This document shows positions 13,734-22,253 of a stretch of 32,395 nucleotides of DNA, in pieces (position 1 is the stretch's first letter; the number at the start of each line of letters is the position of its first letter). The position numbers were made by a program, and so were the translations under genes. The notes beneath the pieces are model-generated. The model did not search any database, had not been told where the DNA came from, and saw only the letters and a program-made list of their open reading frames with translations. The stretch comes from Bacteroidota bacterium (GTDB taxonomy: Bacteria; Bacteroidota; Bacteroidia; Bacteroidales; Dysgonomonadaceae). The DNA is taken from positions 1 to 32,395 of the forward strand of contig JAEWGM010000015.1 of NCBI GenBank assembly GCA_023388315.1, in the 5' to 3' direction.

Positions 13734-15052
13734 ACAGCTATTGTTTTATGGGTTTTCATTGATGTTTCTTTATCAGAGTTTTCCGAGTATTGTCTCAAGC
13801 CGATTTCTTCTTTGGGTTTACGTTTATCAATCACTTTTTCGGCATTCGCTTCAAAAACACCCAATTTTTGAGATAACATCATCATATCGGCTTCTATTTT
13901 TTTATTGGTTATGCGGGCATAAAGTTGGGTGGTTTTTATATTGGAATGTCCCAACATTTTTGACACACTCTCAATTGGAACACCCTTACTTAGGCTCATA
14001 GTTGCGAAAGTATGTCGCGCAACGTGGTAGGTTAAATTCTTGTTAATCTTACATATATCGGCGATTTCTTTCAAATAACTGTTCATTTTCTGGTTGGTAA
14101 GAATGGGCAATAATTTCCCATTTTTTCTGACCGAAGCATACTTTTCAATAATCATTTTTGGAATATCTAGCAGGATAATGTTTGTAGCAATTTTAGTCTT
14201 TTGCCTTTTTGTCATAATCCATTGTCTTCCATCCAATTCTACAATATTATCTTCCGTGAGGTTTGCCACATCAATGTAGGCTAAACCTGTAAAACAGGAA
14301 AATATGAAAATATCACGAACTAAATCTAATCGGGAAGTGGCAAACTCTTTTTGAATGATTATTTTAATTTCTTCGTCTGTTAGAAAGCCCCTATCTACGG
14401 GGTCTAAACGAAAACGGGTATCTCGAAAAGGATCATTGTGTAAAACACCTGATTTTCTTCCAAAAATTGTAACTGTTTTCAAGAACTTTAAAATCCTTGT
14501 TGCTGTATTTGGCTGACATTTATTTACCGTAATCATAAATATACGAAAATCGTGAATGACTATTGGAGTAAGTTCGGGAAGTTTTAAATCGCTACGACCG
14601 TATTTGGATTTCAGAAATAGAGTGAAGTGTCGTTTGCAATTTTCATATTTTTGAAGAGTGGCAGAACTCTTTGTGATACCTACTTGACTTCGAATGTCGT
14701 TATTATGCTTTTCAAAAAGAGATAAAATAGTATCTGTTTGTTCTTTCTTGCCTAAATATTCGGATTTTATCAGTTCCAAACTAAGTTCTTCCGACAGCTC
14801 CCAATTACGAAATATGGTTTGAAGCCCGGCTTGTAGGTTGTCCAACTGCTGATTGATTTGAAGTGCTTCTCTTGTGCGACCTCTTAGTCGATTTTTGTCA
14901 TTATCCCATTGTTTTGCATTAATTGCAATACCTGTTGAGCCAATAGGAAGTCTTTCGTTGTTCAAGTAAATACGGATCATTATAGGCGATAATCCGTCTT
15001 TGTTTTTGTAATTGCTCCTTAAATAGAAGACTGTTCTGAAAATTGTTTTCAT
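13730..15052 (-). CDS. int: Tyrosine site-specific recombinase (element integrase)
   Basis: The protein integrates and excises the element by cutting DNA through a tyrosine. It is 440 residues, as in Bacteroidetes integrases. Domains in order are an N-terminal arm-binding domain (1-100), a SAM-like core-binding domain (about 110-210) and a catalytic domain (220-400). Catalytic residues seen are Lys in TKRQKT (281-286), HVARH (His343, Arg346), GH (368-369) and Tyr378 in TTQLYARIT. The first catalytic Arg is missing: CFTGLAYIDV has Ala258 at that place, as in IntDOT-like enzymes, where it is also not Arg. The gene faces away from the tRNA, leaving about 400 nt for attachment and arm sites. Confidence 0.94.
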   Translation of the reverse strand: MKTIFRTVFYLRSNYKNKDGLSPIMIRIYLNNERLPIGSTGIAINAKQWDNDKNRLRGRTREALQINQQLDNLQAGLQTIFRNWELSEELSLELIKSEYLGKKEQTDTILSLFEKHNNDIRSQVGITKSSATLQKYENCKRHFTLFLKSKYGRSDLKLPELTPIVIHDFRIFMITVNKCQPNTATRILKFLKTVTIFGRKSGVLHNDPFRDTRFRLDPVDRGFLTDEEIKIIIQKEFATSRLDLVRDIFIFSCFTGLAYIDVANLTEDNIVELDGRQWIMTKRQKTKIATNIILLDIPKMIIEKYASVRKNGKLLPILTNQKMNSYLKEIADICKINKNLTYHVARHTFATMSLSKGVPIESVSKMLGHSNIKTTQLYARITNKKIEADMMMLSQKLGVFEANAEKVIDKRKPKEEIGLRQYSENSDKETSMKTHKTIAV

Positions 15053-15448
15053 ATTACTGTTTTTTTAGTTGCATCTTAGGTCTTGAATAAAAAAACACAC
15101 ACTTTTTTGTAGCCAAAACGTCATTAAAAAAGCTGATTTTTTCATCTCTTTTTTTCTAAACTTACCGATGCAAAGTTCAATATAATTATCTGAATAACAG
15201 TAATTTGATAGTCATCTATACGCACTCTCAAAGTACTCTTGGCTACAATTTTACTTTTGTTTCTTTTTCTGTAGCCAAATTGTAGCCAATTGTGAGCTTT
15301 TTGGGGTATTTTCGATGCTCTGTTACTACTCTAAGTAACCAGTGTCATAAAAAGAAAAAGTGCCGTAACTCATTAAGAATTACGACACTTATCTATTCGC
15401 TATTGTTTCTTTTTTTGCTCTTCACAGAGCACTTCAAAACATTTTTCG
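15053..15448. other. Attachment region with four TGTAGCCAA repeats
   Basis: This non-coding stretch between the integrase start and the tRNA holds four exact copies of TGTAGCCAA: 15108-15116 (+), 15239-15247 (-), 15270-15278 (+) and 15281-15289 (+), the last two 11 bases apart. Repeats of this size and mixed orientation near an integrase gene resemble arm-type binding sites. The element/chromosome junction should lie between here and the tRNA 3' end. The crossover point cannot be fixed, because the other end of the element is outside the window. Confidence 0.55.
15346..15390 (-). terminator. Terminator downstream of tRNA-Ser
   Basis: Read on the - strand, an 11-bp stem (AAGTGTCGTAA with TTACGGCACTT, one mismatch) runs into TTTTCTTTTT. 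It lies about 60 nt past the tRNA 3' end in the tRNA's direction. If it belongs to the host tRNA unit, the element junction is to its left. Confidence 0.68.
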
Positions 15449-15533
15449 CGGAGAGAGAGGGATTCGAACCCCCGGAGGCTCTCACCTCAACGGTTTTCAA
15501 GACCGCCGCAATCGACCACTCTGCCATCTCTCC
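15449..15533 (-). tRNA. tRNA-Ser (UGA)
   Basis: Read on the - strand, the acceptor GGAGAGA pairs with TCTCTCC, followed by discriminator G. The D arm is GGCAGAGTGGTCGATTGC, the anticodon loop CTTGAAA gives anticodon TGA, a long variable arm follows as in serine tRNAs, and the T arm is GGGGGTTCGAATCCC. No CCA is encoded. The 85-nt length fits. The 3' end faces the element's integrase, the usual geometry for integration at a tRNA 3' end. Confidence 0.95.
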
Positions 15534-15639
15534 AATGCTTTTGTTTAAAAGCGAGTGCAAAGGTATAACTATTTCCGAAAACAAAAAAGCAATCACGTCA
15601 AATTATTTTATCAAAAGGCTAAAAATCCGGAATTAGTCG

Positions 15640-15647
15640 TATCTTTG
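15640..15647 (+). promoter_or_regulatory. Candidate -7 box of the helicase gene
   Basis: TATCTTTG matches TAnnTTTG and lies 20 nt before the helicase start. No clear TTTG is found at the -33 position, so the promoter call rests on one box. Confidence 0.42.
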
Positions 15648-15666
15648 TGCAAATTAGAAGCTTTTC

Positions 15667-16983
15667 ATGTTATTTACCGAACTGCCGCTTTGCGATGACC
15701 TTCTTCAAGGATTGCAAGCGATGAATTTTAAGGAAACTACCCCCATACAGGAACAAGCCATTCCTGTGATTCTCAACAAACAAGACGTTATTGCCTGCGC
15801 TCAAACCGGCACGGGGAAAACAGCGGCTTTTTTGCTGCCGTTGCTCAACAACTTGCAAACCGAGCCGCACGAACAGAACAAGGTGAACGCCATTATTATG
15901 GCGCCTACGCGCGAACTGGCGCAACAGATTGACCAACAAATGGAGGGGTTTTCTTACTTCACGCCATTTTCATCGGTAGCCGTGTATGGCGGCAACGATG
16001 GCGACGCCTGGAACGTTCAAAAAAGAGGGCTGATGAATGGCGCCGATGTGGTGGTGGCCACTCCCGGCAGGTTGCTATCGCATATCAATATTTATGAAAT
16101 AGATTTTTCGGCGGTAAAGTATTTTATTTTGGATGAAGCGGACAGGATGTTGGATATGGGTTTTTACGACGATATAATGAAAATTGAAAAGTTGTTGCCC
16201 AAAGACCGCCAAACCATTATGTTTTCAGCCACTATGCCGCCAAAAATAAAACATATGGCTAAGGCTATTTTGCGAAATCCGGCGGAAATAACCATTGCCA
16301 TCGCGCGGCCGCCCGAAACCATTTTGCAGTCGGCCTACGTGTGTTACGAACCGCAAAAAATCGGCATCGTTAAGCATCTTTTCAGAGACAAAAAACCCGA
16401 TAAAGTCATCCTCTTTTCCGGTAAAAAGCAGAAAGTGAAAGACATTGCCAAAACACTTCGGCAAATGGGATTATCGGCCGATGCCATGCACTCCGACTTG
16501 GAGCAATCGGAGCGTGACAAGGTGATGCATGAATTCCGAAACGAACGAGTGAATATTTTGGTGGCAACCGACATTGTTTCGCGAGGGATTGATATTGACG
16601 ACATTACGCTAATCATCAATTTCGACGTGCCGTATGATGTGGAAGACTACGTGCACCGAATAGGGCGAACGGCACGCGCCGGAGACTCGGGGATGGCCAT
16701 CACGCTTGTAGCACCACAGGAACAGTATCTTTTCGCCCAAATAGAGAAGTTTCTCGAAAAAGAAATCTACAAAATACCTGTTCCCGCTGAACTGGGCGAT
16801 GCGCCTGAATACAATCCGGTGAAAGAGCGTAAATCCAACTCATCGAACAAAGGTAAAAAGAGAAGTTTCGGGAAAAGAAACACCAAAAAAGCTTCGGCAA
16901 AACCGGGTTCAAATCGAAACTCAGGAAGGCCAACCCGCAAAAAATCGAGAAGCCGGCCTGATAAAAATCAAACCGGCTCCTGA
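15667..16983 (+). CDS. DEAD-box ATP-dependent RNA helicase
   Basis: The 438-residue enzyme unwinds RNA duplexes using ATP, acting in ribosome assembly, mRNA decay or cold growth. Motifs run in order: Q motif (Phe21, Gln28), AQTGTGKT (45-52), PTRELAQQ (80-87), ATPGR, DEADRMLDMGF (156-166), SAT (187-189), SRGIDI and HRIGRTARAG (330-339). A basic tail rich in Lys, Arg and Ser after about residue 385 should bind RNA. Overall shape is RhlE-like. It is convergent with the gamma-subunit gene and is the first clearly chromosomal protein gene beyond the element. Confidence 0.95.
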   Translation: MLFTELPLCDDLLQGLQAMNFKETTPIQEQAIPVILNKQDVIACAQTGTGKTAAFLLPLLNNLQTEPHEQNKVNAIIMAPTRELAQQIDQQMEGFSYFTPFSSVAVYGGNDGDAWNVQKRGLMNGADVVVATPGRLLSHINIYEIDFSAVKYFILDEADRMLDMGFYDDIMKIEKLLPKDRQTIMFSATMPPKIKHMAKAILRNPAEITIAIARPPETILQSAYVCYEPQKIGIVKHLFRDKKPDKVILFSGKKQKVKDIAKTLRQMGLSADAMHSDLEQSERDKVMHEFRNERVNILVATDIVSRGIDIDDITLIINFDVPYDVEDYVHRIGRTARAGDSGMAITLVAPQEQYLFAQIEKFLEKEIYKIPVPAELGDAPEYNPVKERKSNSSNKGKKRSFGKRNTKKASAKPGSNRNSGRPTRKKSRSRPDKNQTGS

Positions 16984-17019
16984 TTCAGATACTATATTTC
17001 GGATGGGGTATTTTCTCTC

Positions 17020-17574
17020 CTACTCCGCTTTCTGCTCTACTTCAATTACTTCCATTCCTCTCAAAATGGCTTGCTCGTTCATTGGCAGAAGTTTGTGGTG
17101 ACGCTCGGGCAACGATTTTTTCAAGCCCTCCATCACGTTTTCAATATGCACCATGGGCGAAATCTTTAGCAAGCCGCCCAGCACAATCATATTAAACACT
17201 TTGGTGTTGTTCATTTTCATGGATTCGTCCATCGCGTTGATGCGGTACACGTTGATGTCTTTGCGCTCCGCTTTTTTGTGGATTCCGTAGGGATCGTAAA
17301 TGAGCACGCCCCCCGGTTTAATTTTTTCCTCGAACTTATCCAACGAAGGCTGGTTTAAAATGATGGCCACATCGTACTGGTTTACAATGGGTGAGCTTAT
17401 GGTTTCGTCGGAAATAATGACCGTAACGTTTGCCGTTCCGCCACGTTGCTCGGGGCCGTAAGCAGGAAACCACGACACCTCTTTGTCTTCCATAATACCG
17501 GAATAGGCAAGGATTTTTCCCATAGACAACACGCCTTGTCCGCCGAATCCTGAAATTACTATTTCTTGTAACAT
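17020..17574 (-). CDS. 2-oxoacid:ferredoxin oxidoreductase, gamma subunit
   Basis: This is the gamma (C) subunit of a complex that oxidatively decarboxylates a 2-oxoacid to its CoA ester and reduces ferredoxin. The 184 residues begin with GFGGQGVLSMGKILAYSG, the hallmark of the family, followed by WFPAYGPEQRGGTANVTVIIS. It is last in a five-gene minus-strand operon and lies 84 nt after the beta-subunit gene. Which oxoacid is used (2-oxoglutarate or branched-chain) cannot be decided from this subunit. Confidence 0.92.
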   Translation of the reverse strand: MLQEIVISGFGGQGVLSMGKILAYSGIMEDKEVSWFPAYGPEQRGGTANVTVIISDETISSPIVNQYDVAIILNQPSLDKFEEKIKPGGVLIYDPYGIHKKAERKDINVYRINAMDESMKMNNTKVFNMIVLGGLLKISPMVHIENVMEGLKKSLPERHHKLLPMNEQAILRGMEVIEVEQKAE

Positions 17575-17658
17575 GTTTTTATAGTTTTAAGTTTGCTCTC
17601 TTCGGTTGCCTGGTTTTTCGGTTTTTTGTGCCAAAAAATTGACAACTGAGCGCTTAGT

Positions 17659-18420
17659 TTAAATGTTTTTCAAATCGCCTATCGGATAAATGGGGAACAT
17701 ATTATCCACCATCCACTCGTTGGCTGCTACAGGTGTCATTTTCCAACCGGCATTGCACGTAGATACCACTTCCACAATAGAGGTACCCTTGCCTGCCATC
17801 GCGTTTTCGAAAGCCTGCTTAATCATTCGTTTGGTTTTTTTCACCGCGGCTGCCGTGTGTACGCTTACGCGTGTGGCAAGACAAACACCGTCTAACAACG
17901 CTAGCATGTCCAAAATTTTAAGCGGCCCGCCCATTGTTTGCACATCGCGCCCATCGGGGCTAGTGGATGTGACCATTTGGTTGAGTGTGGTGGGCGCCAT
18001 TTGTCCGCCGGTCATTCCGTAAATTCCGTTGTTGATGAAAACAATGGCGATGTTTTCTCCACGGTTTGCCGCATGAATGGTTTCGGCCGTTCCAATGGCT
18101 GCCAAATCGCCGTCGCCTTGATAGGTGAACACCATTTTATCGGGGTTGAGTCTTTTCGCGGCCGTAGCCAGCGCGGGCGCGCGTCCGTGAGCGGCCTCCT
18201 GCCAATCGATGTTCAGGTATTTGTAGGCGAAAACCGCGCATCCAACCGGCGCAATGCCGATGGTTTTCTCTTGCAAGTTAAGGTCTTTTATTACCTCGCC
18301 AATCACTTTGTGCACCACGCCGTGCGAACAACCCGGGCAATAGTGCATGTGGTTGTTGTTCATCAATTCCGGTTTGGCATACACCAGATTGTCGGGACTC
18401 ACTATATTGTTTGTATCCAT
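17659..18420 (-). CDS. 2-oxoacid:ferredoxin oxidoreductase, beta (TPP) subunit
   Basis: The 253-residue subunit binds thiamine diphosphate. It has CPGCSHG (Cys28, Cys31), the TPP/Mg motif GDGDLAAIG with downstream NNGIYGMTGGQ, and APVGCAVFAYKYLN. This length and motif set fit 2-oxoglutarate or 2-oxoisovalerate:ferredoxin oxidoreductases. Together with the alpha subunit it forms the catalytic core in the cytoplasm. A 52-residue membrane-protein gene separates it from the alpha gene. Confidence 0.93.
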   Translation of the reverse strand: MDTNNIVSPDNLVYAKPELMNNNHMHYCPGCSHGVVHKVIGEVIKDLNLQEKTIGIAPVGCAVFAYKYLNIDWQEAAHGRAPALATAAKRLNPDKMVFTYQGDGDLAAIGTAETIHAANRGENIAIVFINNGIYGMTGGQMAPTTLNQMVTSTSPDGRDVQTMGGPLKILDMLALLDGVCLATRVSVHTAAAVKKTKRMIKQAFENAMAGKGTSIVEVVSTCNAGWKMTPVAANEWMVDNMFPIYPIGDLKNI

Positions 18421-18429
18421 TTTTATAAA

Positions 18430-18588
18430 TTATTTTGAGAATCTGTATATTAGATAAAATAGTACCGCGGCACCGCCAAAATACCAAGTGAGTTTCATAT
18501 CCTTATTGTATGAAAAATAAACCACCACTGTGCCCAAAAAGGCGAGCAGAAAAAGTAATAGGAATATATTTCTTATTTTAGGATCCAT
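18430..18588 (-). CDS. 52-residue membrane protein within the oxidoreductase operon
   Basis: A complete small frame fills the gap between the alpha and beta genes: it begins MDPKIRNIFLLLFLLAFLGT and ends in LIYRFSK. Two membrane helices are visible, at about residues 7-25 and 35-49. The spacing, 9 nt to the beta gene and 17 nt from the alpha gene, is normal for an operon member. The function is unknown. Membrane anchoring of the oxidoreductase is a possible role, but nothing proves it. Confidence 0.72.
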   Translation of the reverse strand: MDPKIRNIFLLLFLLAFLGTVVVYFSYNKDMKLTWYFGGAAVLFYLIYRFSK

Positions 18589-18605
18589 AGCGGTGCGGAT
18601 TGAAT

Positions 18606-19688
18606 TTATTTGACAATTTTTTCTTTTAACGCTTCCAACACACCATCGGGTGTGGGCACAATTCCGCCGAGGCGGCCATAATGTTCAACGGGTATTTTAC
18701 CGTTCACCGCCAAACGGACATCTTCCACCATTTGTCCGGCGTTGAGTTCCACCGTGAGCATGCCTTTTACTTTATCGGCATATTCATTCAATATTTTGCT
18801 GGGGAACGGCCACAAAGTGATGGGACGAATAAGCCCCACTTTAATGCCTTCGGCACGAGCCATTTCAACGGTTTTTAAGCAGATGCGCGCCGCCGAGCCA
18901 AACGCGACGAGCAGGTACTCCGCGTCTTCGCATTTAATTTCTTCGTAACGCACTTCATTTTCTTCCACTTGCTTGTATTTTGCCTGAAAGCGCTCATTGT
19001 TTTTCTCCATAATGGCGGAGTCCAACTCCAACGAAGTGATGATGTTCGGTTCCCTGTCGGGAGTTTTGCCGAGGGTTGCCCAAGGGCATTGTTCGCGAAT
19101 TTCTTGTTCGGTTCTTCTGCGGCGATATTCGGGCAGTTTCACTTTTTCCATCATTTGGCCGATTACGCCATCGGTAAGAATCATCGCCGGGTTGCGGTAT
19201 TTAAACGCGAGTTCGAAGCCCAAGCCAACAAAATCGGCCATTTCCTGCACCGAATTGGGTGCCAGCGTAATTAAACGATAGTCACCGTGTCCACCGCCTT
19301 TCACGGTTTGAAAATAATCGGCTTGCGATGGTTGAATGGTGCCCAATCCCGGGCCACCACGTTGCACGTTCACCAACAGACAAGGCAGTTCGGCACCGGC
19401 CAAATAGGAAATGCCTTCCTGCTTCAAACTCACGCCGGGGCTGGACGACGACGTCATGGAATATTTTCCACACGCGGCACCGCCATACACCATATTAATG
19501 GCGGCTACTTCGCTTTCGGCTTGCAGCACAACCATGCCCGTGGTTTTCCATGGGGCGGCCTCCATGAGGGTTTCAATAATTTCTGATTGTGGGGTAATAG
19601 GATAACCGAAGTAACCATCCACTCCGTAGCGAATTGCCGCGTAGGCGATGGCTTCATTTCCTTTCATCAAAGATATTTCTTCTGACAT
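18606..19688 (-). CDS. vorB: 2-oxoacid:ferredoxin oxidoreductase, alpha subunit (VorB type)
   Basis: The 360-residue alpha subunit begins MSEEISLMKGNEAIAYAAIRYGVDGYFGYPITPQSEI, typical of the pyrimidine-binding half of TPP-dependent oxoacid:ferredoxin enzymes. Further family blocks are SSSPGVSLKQEGISYLAGAELP, VNVQRGGPGLGTIQPSQADYFQ and VGLIRPITLWPFP in the C-terminal domain. It resembles proteins named 3-methyl-2-oxobutanoate dehydrogenase VorB; the 2-oxoglutarate enzyme KorA is the main alternative. It follows the ferredoxin gene in the operon. Confidence 0.9.
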   Translation of the reverse strand: MSEEISLMKGNEAIAYAAIRYGVDGYFGYPITPQSEIIETLMEAAPWKTTGMVVLQAESEVAAINMVYGGAACGKYSMTSSSSPGVSLKQEGISYLAGAELPCLLVNVQRGGPGLGTIQPSQADYFQTVKGGGHGDYRLITLAPNSVQEMADFVGLGFELAFKYRNPAMILTDGVIGQMMEKVKLPEYRRRRTEQEIREQCPWATLGKTPDREPNIITSLELDSAIMEKNNERFQAKYKQVEENEVRYEEIKCEDAEYLLVAFGSAARICLKTVEMARAEGIKVGLIRPITLWPFPSKILNEYADKVKGMLTVELNAGQMVEDVRLAVNGKIPVEHYGRLGGIVPTPDGVLEALKEKIVK

Positions 19689-19764
19689 ACTAATTGATTT
19701 AAATGATCGGGTAACGATATGGTTTCAATAGTTTTAACTTAAGGTACAGTTACAGCAAGCAGAT

Positions 19765-19992
19765 TTAAAGTTTCTTTCTATAAACCGTTAAACATCCATC
19801 CGGACACACAAACCCGCAATTTGCACATCCAATGCAGTTTTCGGGGTTCTTCATATACACATAATGATAACCGCGGTCGTTCACTTCGCGCGGCTGTAAC
19901 TCCAGAACTTCGGTAGGGCAAGATACAACGCACAAGTTGCACCCTTTGCAGCGTTCTGTGTTCACTACTACGTAACCTTTGACTTTTGCCAT
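19765..19992 (-). CDS. 2x[4Fe-4S] ferredoxin subunit of the oxidoreductase
   Basis: The 75-residue protein carries two cluster motifs, CKGCNLCVVSCP (Cys15, 18, 21, 25) and CIGCANCGFVCP (Cys53, 56, 59, 63), each binding one [4Fe-4S] cluster. As first gene of the operon it should be the delta-type subunit that passes electrons from the TPP site to free ferredoxin. Extra Cys67 follows the second motif. Confidence 0.93.
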   Translation of the reverse strand: MAKVKGYVVVNTERCKGCNLCVVSCPTEVLELQPREVNDRGYHYVYMKNPENCIGCANCGFVCPDGCLTVYRKKL

Positions 19993-20022
19993 TATTTGTG
20001 GTTTTTATTTAAATGCTTCTCG

Positions 20023-20053
20023 CAAATATAGTCGATGTTTTGAAAGTTATCAA
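20023..20053 (-). promoter_or_regulatory. Promoter of the oxidoreductase operon
   Basis: On the - strand, TATATTTG (20023-20030) matches the -7 box TAnnTTTG, and a TTG lies 20 nt upstream (20051-20053), the normal spacing for a Bacteroidota -33 box. The rest of the gap between 19993 and 20253 is AT-rich and shows no gene. Confidence 0.55.
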
Positions 20054-20253
20054 CTTTTAGGTGTTAATATTTTCATTTTTCTTCCTTTTTAGAAAGCTGA
20101 CTAACAACCGATTTGTTTACTTTTACGCCCTTTTGTGACGAATTGGTTACGCAACAAAAATAATTTGTTTCAAATTAAAAAGAGGCAGGCGCGTTTTCTA
20201 TGAAAATCATTATTTTTACAAAAAAAATGGATGAGAAGAAAATACCGATAATT

Positions 20254-20775
20254 TTACCAGCCAAAGGCTTCTTCGCTCATCCAATGACCCTGAACTTTCA
20301 GTACTTGTTCAATTACATCACGAGCAACGCCGTGTCCGCCTATTTTAGGGGAAATGTATTTGGCGATTTCTTTTATTTCGGGTGCCGCGTCGATGGGCGC
20401 CACGGGAAGCCCCACTTTACTCATTACGTGGTAATCAGGGATATCGTCGCCCACATACACAATTTCTTCGGGTTTATAGCCGGTCTTTTGCACGTAGTGC
20501 AGAAAATCGTTTATTTTAATGCTCGATTTCATATAGATGTCTTTCACGCCCAACGATTCATACCGTGTGCGCACCGATTGCGTGTTGCCGCCCGTGATGA
20601 TGGCAACACCGTAGCCACATTTCGAGGCGAGGTTCATGGCGTAGCCATCGCGAATATTGGCGGTTCTCAATGGCTCGCCGTCGGGCGAGAGGCCAATGGT
20701 TTGCGTGGATAACACGCCATCTACATCGAATATAAACGCTTTTATTTTTGTGAGATCGTAATTAATTGCACTCAT
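20254..20775 (-). CDS. kdsC: 3-deoxy-D-manno-octulosonate 8-phosphate phosphatase
   Basis: KdsC is a HAD-superfamily enzyme that removes phosphate from Kdo-8-phosphate in lipopolysaccharide core synthesis. At 173 residues it is the minimal cap-less form. HAD motifs are FDVDGV (16-21, nucleophile Asp and acid/base Asp), ITGGNT (motif II), Lys in MKSSIKINDF (motif III), and VGDDIPDYHVM (motif IV). The C-terminal GGHGVARDVIEQVLKVQG is typical of KdsC tetramers. It lies 59 nt downstream of the nitroreductase gene on the same strand. Confidence 0.93.
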   Translation of the reverse strand: MSAINYDLTKIKAFIFDVDGVLSTQTIGLSPDGEPLRTANIRDGYAMNLASKCGYGVAIITGGNTQSVRTRYESLGVKDIYMKSSIKINDFLHYVQKTGYKPEEIVYVGDDIPDYHVMSKVGLPVAPIDAAPEIKEIAKYISPKIGGHGVARDVIEQVLKVQGHWMSEEAFGW

Positions 20776-20834
20776 GTTTTGTTAACTTGTTTATGATTGA
20801 AAACGGAAGTCCGATGCACCCAGCACCCAACACC

Positions 20835-21362
20835 TCAAAACTTCCCAATATGCACTTTTTCCCACAACAAGTTTTCTACATTATTGGGGTCGCGTTGTTT
20901 TTCTTTTTTGCCGAAGGCAACAATGCAGAGCACTTCCAAGGGCATGGGAATACCAAGGATGTCATTGATGTATTCACCCGACGAAACGGTTTCGGAAAAC
21001 TCGCGGTTGCGCACTTGAACCCAGCAACTGCCGATATTCAAGGCTTCGGCTTGCAGCTGCATGTTGATGGCGGCAATGGAAGCATCTTCCACCCACACAT
21101 CGCTTTCAAGCGGATTTCCCAGTACCACAACTGCCATGGCCGCATTTTCAATCATCGCGGCAGAATGGGGTTTGCAATGAGCCAGTTTGGTGAGCATTTC
21201 TTTGTCTTCTACCACTACAAACTCCCACGAATGCTTGTTTTTGGATGTGGGCGAAAGCAACGCAGCTTCTATAATGCGTTGCACATTTTCGGCCGAAATG
21301 GGTTCATTAGTGTATTTACGGTAGCTTCGGCGGTTGACCAACAGAGTGTGAAAATCTTGCAT
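20835..21362 (-). CDS. Nitroreductase family protein
   Basis: This is a 175-residue FMN-dependent reductase. The N-terminal RRSYRKYTNEPIS is the FMN-phosphate binding motif, followed by AALLSPTSKNKHSWEFVVV and, near the end, GIPMPLEVLCIVAFGKKEKQRDP. The true substrate of such enzymes (quinones, nitro compounds, flavins) cannot be told from sequence. It probably shares a transcript with kdsC. A TATTTTTG -7 candidate lies about 25 nt upstream on the - strand (21386-21393). Confidence 0.92.
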   Translation of the reverse strand: MQDFHTLLVNRRSYRKYTNEPISAENVQRIIEAALLSPTSKNKHSWEFVVVEDKEMLTKLAHCKPHSAAMIENAAMAVVVLGNPLESDVWVEDASIAAINMQLQAEALNIGSCWVQVRNREFSETVSSGEYINDILGIPMPLEVLCIVAFGKKEKQRDPNNVENLLWEKVHIGKF

Positions 21363-21439
21363 AAATTATTGGTTGCTATAAACCACAAAAATAGCCATAA
21401 AAATTGAGATGTAAAATTTAGGAGTGCGGTTTTAGGTAA

Positions 21440-21863
21440 TCTGAATAAACTCTGTAAGAGCGTAAGATAATCTTTTGCGGTTACGAGTACCAAGCCGGGG
21501 GTTCAACTTGAATAAGCCACAAATAACACGAATATTCACAAATATAAATCGACTTTGTCGATTCCATTCGTGTTTATTTGTGCCATTCGTGGCAAAAAAT
21601 ATGCCTTCAAGAAAAGCATTGTGCTGACTGAAAATTTGACAATTCCTTTGGGAAGGTAATATTTTAACAAGTCCCGCCACTCCGGGCGGAGATACAGGCG
21701 TTACGTTAACCATAGGCGAATAAATCGCCTATGGTTAGGAAACTATCGCCCATTCGGGCGAGGAGTGAATACTTAAACACAATCAAGTTAATACCCTAAC
21801 ACATAAGCTAAAATGAAAGCCTACCATAAAACAGCGTAGGCAGCGCCCTACGAGGTTAGATTA
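21440..21863. repeat. Hairpin-mosaic tandem repeat, unit A
   Basis: This is the first of two near-identical units. Each is a chain of small palindromes: CTCTGTAAGAG, AATCGAC-TTT-GTCGATT, CCGCC-ACTCCG-GGCGG, TAACCATAGGCGA with its exact complement (13-bp stem, 21707-21737), TCGCCC-ATTC-GGGCGA, and a CGTAGG...CCCTACG stem. Unit A has about 35 nt more than unit B, including CACGAATATTCACAAATAT. No coding frame is credible. Confidence 0.85.
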
Positions 21864-22253
21864 CATCTAAAACAAGCTCTGTAAGAGCGTAAGATAATCT
21901 CTTGCGTTTGCGAGTACCAAGCCGGGGTTCAACTTGAGCAAGCCCGAATATAAATCGACTTTGTCGATTCCATTCGTGTTAATTTGTGCCATTCGTGGCA
22001 AACAAAATACTTTCAAAAAAGCATTGTGTTAATTGAAAATTTGACAATTCCTTTGGGAAGGTGGTATTTTAACAAGTCCCGCCACTCCGGGCGGAGATAC
22101 AGGCATTACGTTAACCATAGGCGAATAAATCGCCTATGGTTAGGAAACTATCGCCCATTCGGGCGAGGAGACACACTCACGTTAATACCCTAATGCATAG
22201 CCTGAGAGCCTACCATAAAACAGCGTAGGGCAACGCCCTACGAGGTTGGGCAA
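21864..22253. repeat. Hairpin-mosaic tandem repeat, unit B
   Basis: This is the second unit, starting 424 nt after unit A. It keeps all the palindromes, with the 13-bp stem at 22112-22142 and a perfect CGTAGGGC-AAC-GCCCTACG in place of unit A's imperfect one. Substitutions against unit A lie mostly outside the stems, as far as I can align by eye. Confidence 0.85.

Noticed and set aside
15292..15636. A 114-codon frame covering the tRNA
   Set aside because: It reads across the tRNA-Ser gene and its terminator on the opposite strand, so it is a chance frame.
21984..22193. A 69-codon frame in the tandem repeat
   Set aside because: The equivalent frame is not kept in the other unit, and the stretch is dominated by palindromes.
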